Assembly: GCA_019359545.1 (NCBI GenBank)
Contig: JAHHHB010000020.1
Span: 21,118-85,117 of the forward strand
DNA length: 64,000 bases
Reading direction: 5' to 3'
Source: Desmonostoc geniculatum HA4340-LM1
Lineage (GTDB): Bacteria > Cyanobacteriota > Cyanobacteriia > Cyanobacteriales > Nostocaceae
Under the pieces are notes generated by a model. The model was not told the DNA's origin. It made no database searches and saw only the letters and a program-made list of their open reading frames with translations. Made by a program: the position numbers and the translations under genes. Below, in pieces: positions 7,618 through 16,699 of this stretch. Positions within the stretch are counted from its first letter, which is position 1. Each line of letters opens with the position of its first letter.

Positions 7618-10600
7618 TTAGTTTATTGGAAGGGTGAAGTAAAAAGTCGCGCCTCGATCGCACGCTGCTTCTGCCCAAATGCGCCCTCCGTGGCGTTGAA
7701 TAATGCGTTGCACGATCGCCAGTCCGATCCCCGTACCTTCAAATTCTTCTTCGCGGTGCAGACGTTGGAAAACTCCAAACAGATTATCTGCATACCGCAT
7801 ATCGAATCCTGCCCCATTATCTCTGATGAAGTACACTCCTTCACCATTTATCACCTCATAACCCACTTCAATGCAGGCAAGGGATTTGTAGTGGGTATAC
7901 TTGATGGCATTGGATAACAGGTTGAGCCAAACTTGTTTGAGCAGGGAAGGATCGGCTTGACATGCAGGTAAATCGGCGATCGCAAATTCAATTTCACGAC
8001 CCCACCAATCTGGGGCTAAATCATTCAGCACCATTTGAATGATCTCATTGGGAAAAACGGATTGACGGGACATTTCCTTACGATCCAAACGAGATAAGGC
8101 CAACAAATCATCGATCAACTCACCCATACGTTTGGCATTTTCGCGGACAATTTTCAGGTAACGATTGGCTTCCCCATCGAGTTGTTCGCCGTAGTCTTCC
8201 TGCATCATTCTCGAAAAGCCATCGATCGCCCGCAGCGGTGCCCGCAAATCATGGGAAACTGAATAAGAAAAAGCCTCCAACGCTTTGTTAGCAGTTTCTA
8301 GTTGGGCAGTTCGTTGTTTGACCCTGGTTTCTAAAGACTGGTTGAGTTGATGCAGGGCTTCAATCGCCCTCTTGCGCTCCAATTCTGCTCCTGCCCGCGC
8401 TGCAAATACGTCTAGAATTACCTCTATTCGTCGCCTATCTGAAAGTGGTTGCACGTCGAGAATGCAAAGATTGCCAATGGGGTCGCCGTTGGCATTTTTT
8501 AAGGAAATACCGAGATAACTATCTGCTTGCATTGCTACTAAGTCTAAGTCTTCAGGGAAAATTTGCTGAACATAGCTTTCGCAGTAAAATAATCCGTCTC
8601 TCAAGGCAAATTCGCATGGTGTACGCGCTGGAAAGTAGGATATTTCTGGTTGCAATGCCCCATACGCCCAAAAAGCCAGAGTTTTAAGTTTCCCATCTAC
8701 TAGTTCGGTAACAATGGCATAGGGGACGTGCAAGGCTTTGGCAATATGATGAACCAAAGCTGGGAAAAAATCTTCTCCTGTAACCGCAGCCGTTCCCGTA
8801 ACCAAATTTTGCAGCGTTGTTTCTGCTCTTTTGAGTTCCGCTTCTCGGTGTTTGGCCTCACTGATATCCCGAATGATGGTAGAAAGATATTCCACGCTGC
8901 CATCTGTTGCTTTGTGAGCAATGATCATTTGGGAAACCGGAATTTCTCTACCATCGCTGTCCAACAAAGCGGTTTCACCAACCCAGGTGCCATCTCGAAT
9001 CGCCGCCGGAATGCCCTGGTTTTGAATAATCTCTAGTGCCCACTGGGGATGGTAGTTGGGGATGCTGAAGGTAGAAAGGTCTGTATCTGTGGAAACACCA
9101 AGGAGTTTGCGAAACTGAACATTATTCCACAGGACATTACCGAGTGAGTCTGCCGTGCCAACATAGTCGGTGGTCGCTTCCAGCATAGCAATTAAGCGAT
9201 CGCGGTCTTTTTCTGCCCGTTGGCGTTCAGCAATTTCAGCCCGTAAGGATGCATTCAGTTCTGCTTGCTGCTTCAACAAACGGGCATTATCAATAGAAAT
9301 AGCTGCCTGACTAGAAAGTAGGCGTAGGACTTCAATTCGCTCTGGGGTAAATGCCTTGGTGCTGAGATTGTTTTCTAAAAGGACAATTCCCGTGAGTTTT
9401 CCCTGGTTCAACAGCGGCGCACAAAGAATTGATTTGGATTGGTGCCGGACAATCCAGGGTTCGGACTGAAAGTTGCCTTCAGCAGCAGCATTATTTAGGA
9501 CGATACTTTCCTGGGTGCGAGCCACGTAATTGATTAGGGCGATTGGCAAGTCAGGATTGCTGTCTTTTGATTCCAGGGGAATTGATTGTAAAATGACTTG
9601 GCGAGCGCCAATGGACCCCATAGCCTCAATCCGCCATTCGTTTTGTGTTGGCAAAATCAGATAACCTGTTTGCGCCCCAGCATTTTCAATTAGGATCGTC
9701 ATCAGTTTTGCCAGGAGTTTATCTAACAAAATTTCACTGGCAATTGTCTGGGAGGCTTTCAACACCGTTTCTAAATCAAGTGCTTCTAACTTGCTGGAAG
9801 CCGACTGTGTAGTGTCAAGTTGACGTATTTCGGCTTTTTCTGAGCGCACCTCTAGTAGTCGGGGATAGTGTTTTTCCAGACTTTGGACTTTAGCAGTTGC
9901 TCCCCAACGCAGGTAGCCGTACCTCGCTTCTTGGAAATAAGCTTTGGCGATTGTGATGCGGTTGTTTGCCAGATGAAACTTGCCTGCGAGTTCGTTTGCC
10001 AAAGCTTCTTCTTGCAGGTATTGGTTCTCCCTGGCTAAGGCAATGGCGCGATCGTAGGCGTCCATTGCTTCCAATACCTCACCCAACACCCGATGCCGTT
10101 CTGCTTCTACTAAATACCACTTGTGTAAATAGTTCATTGGGGCATGGTGCGCCCAATTTTGCATTTTTGCCTGATTTTTTGCTACCTGCTCCAGTAACTG
10201 TGATTGTTTGCCGACATCTGTGTGGGAATACACCGCCAGTCGGCATAGAGAATCGTAGAAGTTAAAGATGGCAACCAAAGCCGCTCCAGTCATGGCTGCT
10301 AAATATTCTTGGGCGAGGACAGCATTGGCCATCGCCTGATTTACATCGCCAAACAAATAACAGAGAAATAATTTATTCAGGTAGAAATAAAACAAACCTG
10401 CCTGAAAATTGGTTTGTTGCATCTGGGGTAGCCGAATTGCTTCATTGTAAACTTGACCCGATAACATCCCAGGATTGGGAACTTCCTTAACCAAGTTCAA
10501 AACAGTCTGCCAGCAAATCTCCACGAAATGAATCCCAGCGGAATGCTTGATTTGTTTTACTGCCTGAGCATAACAGGTTAGATGTAATTGGAGTTCAGTC

Positions 10601-13600
10601 AGAGGTTGACTGGCTGCAAATGAATAACCACAAAAATACATAGCCGCGTAGCCAGCAAACTCTAAATCGCCTTGCTCAACACCAATTTGATAGCAATCCT
10701 GGAGTGGCTTGAGGCTGTTTTTGAGGTGTGTTTTCCAAATGTTAATCTGGTTGCTAACCGCGAATAGGGTTCTGGCTTGAATAGGTTTGGCATTTAGGCG
10801 ATCGAGCAGAATTAAGGCCAGTTGACCAAATTTATACCCTGCTTCCATCTCAAAGACAACTCCACAAAGAATAATTCCATAGGCGGCATAGGCAAAGGGA
10901 GCCAACATCATGTTTCCGTACTCAACCAGCAAATCCACCATCTTGAGTACAATCAGCAGAAATAAGGGAGGTACTGCCAAATAAGCTGATGCACACATGG
11001 TTGCCAAAAGCTGCATTGCCGCCAGTACCTCTGGCTGGGACATAATTGGCAAGTCAACCAAATCTTCGATGCGTCTGTTTGCCAATTTGCAGGCAGTTTC
11101 CCCAAGTGCTTGCTGAACATCCTCAAAGCTTGGCTCAATGGGGAGGTGAACTCCTAACTGCTGAAGTAACTCTAAACTAATTTGAATCGCCTCTATTAAT
11201 TTATTTTGAGCTACACAAGTCTGAATTTTGACATCGTAGACTTTTAAGCTGGCTAGTAGGGTTGTTGCGTGGTGAAGTACCTGTTGGAATAGTAGCTCTA
11301 CTTGCTCGAAATTACCGCTCAGATAGGCTGCTTCTGTTGTTGCATTATACAGGGTCAGGGTAAAGTCATAATTTGTTTGCCAGCTATCGGTTGTCAGGAG
11401 ATCCAAAGCAATCTGCAAATATCCCCAAGCAGCGTCATAAGCGGCTGATGCCTTGGCTTTTTCTCCTGCCATCAGGTTTAACCGAGACAAATTATCCTGG
11501 TCGGATTGGGTTTCGATGAGTTTTCTGCCCAGGTTCAGGTGGTTGATGATATCAAAAATCTTGGATTCTAAGTGTTCTGTGGGAGTTATTTGCAACAAAC
11601 ACTGTCCTAGTTGCCAATGGGTGTTGCAATGCTTAGCTGGGGAAATCAGGGAATAGGCTGCTTGCTGGATGCGATCGTGGGCAAATTTGTATTCTACTGG
11701 AGGGAGATCGGCAGTTAGTGGCACATCCAACACCACTGATTTGTGGGTATTGCTCAGGGGGAAAATCAACCCTTCGGCGATCGCCATTCCTAAAGCGTGG
11801 GCGGTTTCTCGCTGGGATAATTGGGCAGCAAATGCCAGGGTTTGCAAATCAAAACAGTTGCCAATGCAGGCAGCTAGCTGTAAGACTTGCTGTGTCTGAT
11901 GTTTAAGCTTTTGAATTTTCAGAGCCATCAAATGTACAATATTATCTGTGATATCCCGCTCCTGAATTTGCTCTATCGACCATTGCCATTGTTTCGTTTG
12001 GCGATCGAATTTGAATAACCCTTCAGTGTAGAGAGATTTCAAAAATTCATTCATGAAAAAGGGATTGCCACCAGTTTTTAGTTGTACTAGTTTTGCCAAT
12101 GACAGAGAATCTGCTAATTGGCAGTGCAACGTATCGGCGATTAACTGATTGATATCAGGTACACTCAACGCAGAGAGAGAAAGTTGATTTACCACTCCCC
12201 CACTGTGGCGGATTTCCTCCACCATCTGCATGAGGGGATGGGCTGGATTTACCTCGTTATCCCGGTATGCCCCGATTAACAACAAAGATTGCCCAATGGT
12301 TGCGGTAGCTAGCAATTGGATCAGTTTCAGGGAGCCACGATCTACCCACTGAAGATCGTCCAAAAAGATGACGAGGGGATGTTCTGGCTGGGTAAAGACG
12401 CGAATGAAATTTTGGAAAACTTGGTGAAAACGATTTTGGGCTTCCGTCGGCGGTAGAACAGGTACATCTCCTTGACTACCCACAATCAACTCCAATGCTG
12501 GAATTAGCTGGGTAATGACTCTACCGTTGGAGCCAAGGGCAGCCAACAGACGCTTTCGCCACTGACACAGTTGCACTTCGTCTTCAGTCAGTAATTGTTT
12601 GATTAGTGATTCAAAAGCTTGAGCGATCGCCAAATAAGGGATATTGCGCTGATACTGGTCAAATTTACCAGCAATCAAGTAGCCTCGTTGTTCTGCGATC
12701 GCACGATAAATTTCCTGCACCAAAACTGACTTACCAATACCAGAATATCCCGCAATTAACATCAATTCAACTTGATTTTTTACTCCTTTAAATGCTGCTA
12801 ATAAAGTCCCCACCTCCTTTTCTCTGCCATAGAGTTTTTCCGGGATCTGAAACTTGTCAGAAATATCCTGTTGTCCTAGCAAAAAAGACTCAATTCGTCG
12901 TGTGTGTTGTAGCTGGTTGAGACACTCTTCTAAATCAGTTTTAATTCCCCAGGCACTTTGATACCGTTCCTCTGGTGTTTTAGCTAACAGTTTCAGGACA
13001 ATTTCTGAAACTATCACAGGAATTTCTGGATCGATACAATGAGGTGCAACAGGTTCTAAAGCTAGGTGATAATGAATTAACTCCAGGGCATCACGGGATT
13101 CAAAGGGCAATCGATTGGTCAACAGTTGATAGAAGGTAGCACCCAGAGAGTAAAAATCAGTTCGATAGTCCAGAGAACGGTTCATTCTGCCTGTTTGCTC
13201 TGGAGATATGTAAGCTAGTGTTCCCTCTAAAATTGTTGGATTTTTGAGAATTAATGTTTCCCGCGATAAGGCAGTTGAAATTCCAAAATCAATAATTTTA
13301 AGTTGTTGTGTTTCGGGATTGAAAACAATATTCGATGGATTAATATCTTTATGAATAATTTTTGCACTATGAATTTCACTTAAACTCTGAGTAATCTGAA
13401 TCGCTAACTTCAGAAACTGTGTTAAAGTAAATCTCCTGGTAGTGATGATTTTTGTTAAAGATTCTCCTCCAAAATCCTCTAAAAGGAGTACAAAAGTATT
13501 TTGATATTGTTGGAAACCGTAAGTCTGGATCGCACCTTCCAATGATAAGCTGCGTGTAATTTCGTACTCCAGCTTATAGCGCGTGATTTCTTCGGGGGTG

Positions 13601-13728
13601 GGATAGTCTTTCTTCAAAATTTTGAAGATTACAGGCAAACCATCCGGTTGATGAATTCCTCTGTAAACCCGTGAATTAGCACTTTCATGGATTTTTGCCC
13701 GAATTTTATATTCAGGAATTTCCAGCAT
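7618..13728 (-). CDS. Giant Ser/Thr kinase-AAA-GAF-PAS-GAF histidine kinase
   Basis: A 2036-residue signalling protein, cytoplasmic as no membrane span is seen. Residues 1-270 form a Hanks-type kinase with Lys37, HKDINPSN (126-133) and DFG (147-149). An AAA/PknK-type ATPase follows, with Walker A GYSGIGKS (327-334) and Walker B LVIFLDDLQW. Next come a long helical TPR-like region, a GAF domain near 1350-1490, a PAS domain near 1545-1650, a second GAF, and a C-terminal histidine kinase with His1826 in SHDLRAPL, the N box NAIKY, and GTGIGLAIV. The catalytic motifs of both kinases look intact. No receiver is attached; the Rcp1-type gene at 6688-7155 is the probable partner. Such proteins are known in Nostoc, some in nitrogen and heterocyst signalling; the ligand here is unknown. 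Confidence 0.92.
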   Translation of the reverse strand: MLEIPEYKIRAKIHESANSRVYRGIHQPDGLPVIFKILKKDYPTPEEITRYKLEYEITRSLSLEGAIQTYGFQQYQNTFVLLLEDFGGESLTKIITTRRFTLTQFLKLAIQITQSLSEIHSAKIIHKDINPSNIVFNPETQQLKIIDFGISTALSRETLILKNPTILEGTLAYISPEQTGRMNRSLDYRTDFYSLGATFYQLLTNRLPFESRDALELIHYHLALEPVAPHCIDPEIPVIVSEIVLKLLAKTPEERYQSAWGIKTDLEECLNQLQHTRRIESFLLGQQDISDKFQIPEKLYGREKEVGTLLAAFKGVKNQVELMLIAGYSGIGKSVLVQEIYRAIAEQRGYLIAGKFDQYQRNIPYLAIAQAFESLIKQLLTEDEVQLCQWRKRLLAALGSNGRVITQLIPALELIVGSQGDVPVLPPTEAQNRFHQVFQNFIRVFTQPEHPLVIFLDDLQWVDRGSLKLIQLLATATIGQSLLLIGAYRDNEVNPAHPLMQMVEEIRHSGGVVNQLSLSALSVPDINQLIADTLHCQLADSLSLAKLVQLKTGGNPFFMNEFLKSLYTEGLFKFDRQTKQWQWSIEQIQERDITDNIVHLMALKIQKLKHQTQQVLQLAACIGNCFDLQTLAFAAQLSQRETAHALGMAIAEGLIFPLSNTHKSVVLDVPLTADLPPVEYKFAHDRIQQAAYSLISPAKHCNTHWQLGQCLLQITPTEHLESKIFDIINHLNLGRKLIETQSDQDNLSRLNLMAGEKAKASAAYDAAWGYLQIALDLLTTDSWQTNYDFTLTLYNATTEAAYLSGNFEQVELLFQQVLHHATTLLASLKVYDVKIQTCVAQNKLIEAIQISLELLQQLGVHLPIEPSFEDVQQALGETACKLANRRIEDLVDLPIMSQPEVLAAMQLLATMCASAYLAVPPLFLLIVLKMVDLLVEYGNMMLAPFAYAAYGIILCGVVFEMEAGYKFGQLALILLDRLNAKPIQARTLFAVSNQINIWKTHLKNSLKPLQDCYQIGVEQGDLEFAGYAAMYFCGYSFAASQPLTELQLHLTCYAQAVKQIKHSAGIHFVEICWQTVLNLVKEVPNPGMLSGQVYNEAIRLPQMQQTNFQAGLFYFYLNKLFLCYLFGDVNQAMANAVLAQEYLAAMTGAALVAIFNFYDSLCRLAVYSHTDVGKQSQLLEQVAKNQAKMQNWAHHAPMNYLHKWYLVEAERHRVLGEVLEAMDAYDRAIALARENQYLQEEALANELAGKFHLANNRITIAKAYFQEARYGYLRWGATAKVQSLEKHYPRLLEVRSEKAEIRQLDTTQSASSKLEALDLETVLKASQTIASEILLDKLLAKLMTILIENAGAQTGYLILPTQNEWRIEAMGSIGARQVILQSIPLESKDSNPDLPIALINYVARTQESIVLNNAAAEGNFQSEPWIVRHQSKSILCAPLLNQGKLTGIVLLENNLSTKAFTPERIEVLRLLSSQAAISIDNARLLKQQAELNASLRAEIAERQRAEKDRDRLIAMLEATTDYVGTADSLGNVLWNNVQFRKLLGVSTDTDLSTFSIPNYHPQWALEIIQNQGIPAAIRDGTWVGETALLDSDGREIPVSQMIIAHKATDGSVEYLSTIIRDISEAKHREAELKRAETTLQNLVTGTAAVTGEDFFPALVHHIAKALHVPYAIVTELVDGKLKTLAFWAYGALQPEISYFPARTPCEFALRDGLFYCESYVQQIFPEDLDLVAMQADSYLGISLKNANGDPIGNLCILDVQPLSDRRRIEVILDVFAARAGAELERKRAIEALHQLNQSLETRVKQRTAQLETANKALEAFSYSVSHDLRAPLRAIDGFSRMMQEDYGEQLDGEANRYLKIVRENAKRMGELIDDLLALSRLDRKEMSRQSVFPNEIIQMVLNDLAPDWWGREIEFAIADLPACQADPSLLKQVWLNLLSNAIKYTHYKSLACIEVGYEVINGEGVYFIRDNGAGFDMRYADNLFGVFQRLHREEEFEGTGIGLAIVQRIIQRHGGRIWAEAACDRGATFYFTLPIN

Positions 13729-14129
13729 AATTCAACTGCCTACAATTAATACACAGAAGCACAAAGCCGGGTTGACCAAATTTTAGATTTTCAGGAAAGT
13801 TCCGATCTCAGGCAGCCTAAGCTCAAACTTTCCGAGACGAATTTGGGATTTTCGATTGAATAATTCTCAATCCGAAAATGAAAACTGGTTTCAGAGCAAG
13901 AGAATTTAAATGTGAGAACAAATTTCAAATCCCAAATTTAACATTCTGTACTTAGAGCCACCGTCTTGAGGTATGGGGTCAATCTAAAATCCAAAATTGG
14001 TTGAGTCACAAAGCCGATTATACAATAGCCAAACTCCCGATTAACTCATTTATCGATACTGGAGGAGTTTTAAAAAAAATTGCAAAAAGATTGCCGGATT
14101 AGTCAATGGGTTACCAAGGAGATCGTGAG
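13729..14129. other. Divergent intergenic region
   Basis: About 400 bp between the minus-strand giant kinase and the plus-strand GGDEF-EAL gene. It must contain both promoters. It is AT-rich with scattered AAATCCCAAATTT and AAATCCAAAATT fragments that look like eroded intergenic repeats. I see no gene, hairpin or clear operator. The only obvious signal is AAGGAG at 14115-14120 ahead of the downstream ATG. Confidence 0.5.
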
Positions 14130-16274
14130 ATGAGTGAAACCTTGAACGTCCTGATTGTTGAAGATTGCGAGACTGATGCTATGTTAGTTCTCGGTGAATT
14201 GCGTCGTGGTGGTTTCAATCTAATCTGGCAGCGTGTCCAAACAGCCGAACAGCTACGCCAAGCCCTCAATAGCGGTAGCTGGGATGTGATGATTTCAGAT
14301 TACCGATTGCCTGGATTCAATGCTCCTGCGGCTCTAGAAATAGCAAAGCAAAGTCACAAAGATATTCCTTTCATTTTAGTTTCCGGCACAATCGGCGAAG
14401 TATTGGCTGTGGAAATGATGAAAGCAGGCGCTCATGATTATGTGATGAAGGATAACTTAAATCGATTACCAGAGGCGGTGCGTCGAGAACTTCGGGATGC
14501 ACAGGTGCGGGCAGAGCGCAAACAAGCCCAAAAGCTGCTACAAACATTAGCATCTAATATACCCGGAATGATTTACAGCTTTGTACACCATTGTGATGGT
14601 TCTGCTGGCTTTGAGTACATCAGTTTGGGCTGTCTGGATCTTTTAGAGTTAACGCCGGATCTAGTTTTAGAAAATGCCTCTCTTTGCTTTGGACAAATTC
14701 ATATTGACGATCGCGCAGTATTTTATACAGCTGTCAGACAGAGTGCTGAAACTTTAAAACCATTCTCTCATGAGTGGCGATTAGTTACACCCTCTGGCAA
14801 ACTCAAGTGGGTACAAACAAATGCTCGTCCAGAGAGTCGAGAGAATGGGGATATTGTTTGGTATGGTGTTTTATTGGATGTGACCGACAAAAAACAAGTA
14901 CAAGAGTTAATTATCCACAACGCCTTGCACGATCCATTGACGGATTTACCAAATCGGACACTTTTGGTTCAGCGGTTGGAACTAGCCATTAACCGAACTA
15001 AGCGAGTAGAAACCTATCGTTACGCAGTTTTGTTTCTAGACCTAGACAGGTTTAAAGTGATCAATGACAGTCTAGGACATTTAGCTGGAGACCAACTACT
15101 CAAGGATATTGCTCAAAAGCTCAAAACTCATTTGCGGGAGGTTGATTTAGTCGCTCGCATTGGTGGTGACGAATTCGTAATTTTGCTGGAAGATATTCCT
15201 GGTATTGAAAAAGCCATTCAAGTTACTGAGCGTATCCTCAAAGATTTTCAAACACCGTTGATACTGAATGATGCTGAAGTAGTTATCAGTACAAGCATCG
15301 GTATTGTTTTAGGAACAAATCATTATTGTCAAGCCTCGGATTTACTGCGAGATGCCGATATTGCCATGTATCGAGCCAAAGCTCAAAAGAGAAGTTCCTA
15401 CAAAATCTTTGATGTCAAAATGCACACTCAAGCCGTAAATCGACTGACTTTAGAAACCGATATTCGCAAAGCGTTGGAACGGGAAGAGTTTGTGATATAC
15501 TATCAACCGATTGTTGACATCCTTAGTGATGCCTACGGCAGACAAAGCCAACCCCAAGCAGGTCGGCTGATTGGATTTGAAGCATTGGTGCGCTGGCAAC
15601 ATCCGACTCGTGGGTTTATTTTGCCGAGGAAATTTATGGCGATCGCCGAAGAAACAGGGCTAATTGTGCAAATCGATCGCTGGATGCTTTACAGAGCTTG
15701 TCAACAACTGGCAAACTGGAAAACAAACTTTACTACTCACTTGCCACTGAAGATGAGTATTAACCTTTCTGCTCAAGATATTCGCCAAACCAGCTTAATT
15801 GAAGACATCGATCGCATCCTAGCCCAAACAAATTTACCAGGCGATTCCATAGTCCTAGAAATTACCGAGAGTATGCTTATTGAAAATATCAGTAAAACAA
15901 TAGATTTATTAACCGAATTAAAGACCAGAAAAATTCAGATTAGTATTGATGACTTTGGTACTGGTTATTCATCGCTTAATTATCTCCATCGTTTACCCAC
16001 TGATAATTTAAAAATCGATCGCTCCTTTGTGAGTCAGATGGAGGAAGGAAACCGTAATTACCAAGTCGTTAGTACCATCATTGCTTTGAGCAATCAACTC
16101 GGATTAGGCACTGTTGCAGAAGGTATTGAAACACCACAGCAACTTCAATGGTTACAGCAACTAGGATGCGAATTGGGTCAAGGTTACCTGTTCTCTAAGC
16201 CACTGAGCCACCAAGCAGCAGAAGCACTTCTGGCAAGTAAAACTTTGTATTTATCCTCTAACTATTGCAGCTAA
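14130..16274 (+). CDS. Response regulator with PAS, GGDEF and EAL domains
   Basis: A 714-residue c-di-GMP turnover protein. Residues 1-120 are a receiver (VEDCETD; phospho-acceptor D57 in VMISDYRLPG; K107). A PAS domain spans about 135-255 and ends W-Y-G-V-L-L-D-V-T-D-K-K. The GGDEF domain keeps its signature at 345-349 and the EAL domain keeps E484-A-L with R-W-Q, so both diguanylate cyclase and phosphodiesterase activity are possible. ATG 14130 is preferred over ATG 14106 because AAGGAG lies 9 bases upstream. Flanking sensor kinase genes suggest phosphorelay input. Confidence 0.92.
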   Translation: MSETLNVLIVEDCETDAMLVLGELRRGGFNLIWQRVQTAEQLRQALNSGSWDVMISDYRLPGFNAPAALEIAKQSHKDIPFILVSGTIGEVLAVEMMKAGAHDYVMKDNLNRLPEAVRRELRDAQVRAERKQAQKLLQTLASNIPGMIYSFVHHCDGSAGFEYISLGCLDLLELTPDLVLENASLCFGQIHIDDRAVFYTAVRQSAETLKPFSHEWRLVTPSGKLKWVQTNARPESRENGDIVWYGVLLDVTDKKQVQELIIHNALHDPLTDLPNRTLLVQRLELAINRTKRVETYRYAVLFLDLDRFKVINDSLGHLAGDQLLKDIAQKLKTHLREVDLVARIGGDEFVILLEDIPGIEKAIQVTERILKDFQTPLILNDAEVVISTSIGIVLGTNHYCQASDLLRDADIAMYRAKAQKRSSYKIFDVKMHTQAVNRLTLETDIRKALEREEFVIYYQPIVDILSDAYGRQSQPQAGRLIGFEALVRWQHPTRGFILPRKFMAIAEETGLIVQIDRWMLYRACQQLANWKTNFTTHLPLKMSINLSAQDIRQTSLIEDIDRILAQTNLPGDSIVLEITESMLIENISKTIDLLTELKTRKIQISIDDFGTGYSSLNYLHRLPTDNLKIDRSFVSQMEEGNRNYQVVSTIIALSNQLGLGTVAEGIETPQQLQWLQQLGCELGQGYLFSKPLSHQAAEALLASKTLYLSSNYCS

Positions 16275-16699
16275 CTAAATAAATAACCAACCTATTAGCA
16301 GATTTTATCCCATTAATTTTGCGATTAACTTGGGTTACTATTTTTTGGGAAATTGAGTATTTATAGTCAGCAAATCAATCTTATGGCTATAGAGAAATAA
16401 TCATAAATTCTGGCTTTACATACTACACAACTTGATAATTAAGCAAGTCGGCGGGAATAAACCAAATTATATTACGAAACGTAAACAGGCTTACAACCTC
16501 TACCAATGACAAGTAACCAATGACAAATGACAGCCCCCGCCAGTTAGCTTTATTTGCACCGACCTACTTAGCTCATAGCAAAAGAAGTTTTTAAAGATTT
16601 AACAAAAATCTATCTAGAGATAAGTTACTAAAATTTACAAACTAGCTTAGGGTGTGTAAAGCCTGTGCAATAGGTATTGGTTACTCCTAAACATTCTTG
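16275..16699. other. Intergenic region
   Basis: About 425 AT-rich bases between the GGDEF-EAL gene and the hybrid kinase. A short STRR-like stretch (CAATGACAAGTAACCAATGA, near 16504) is visible. I see no gene or strong terminator. Confidence 0.4.
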
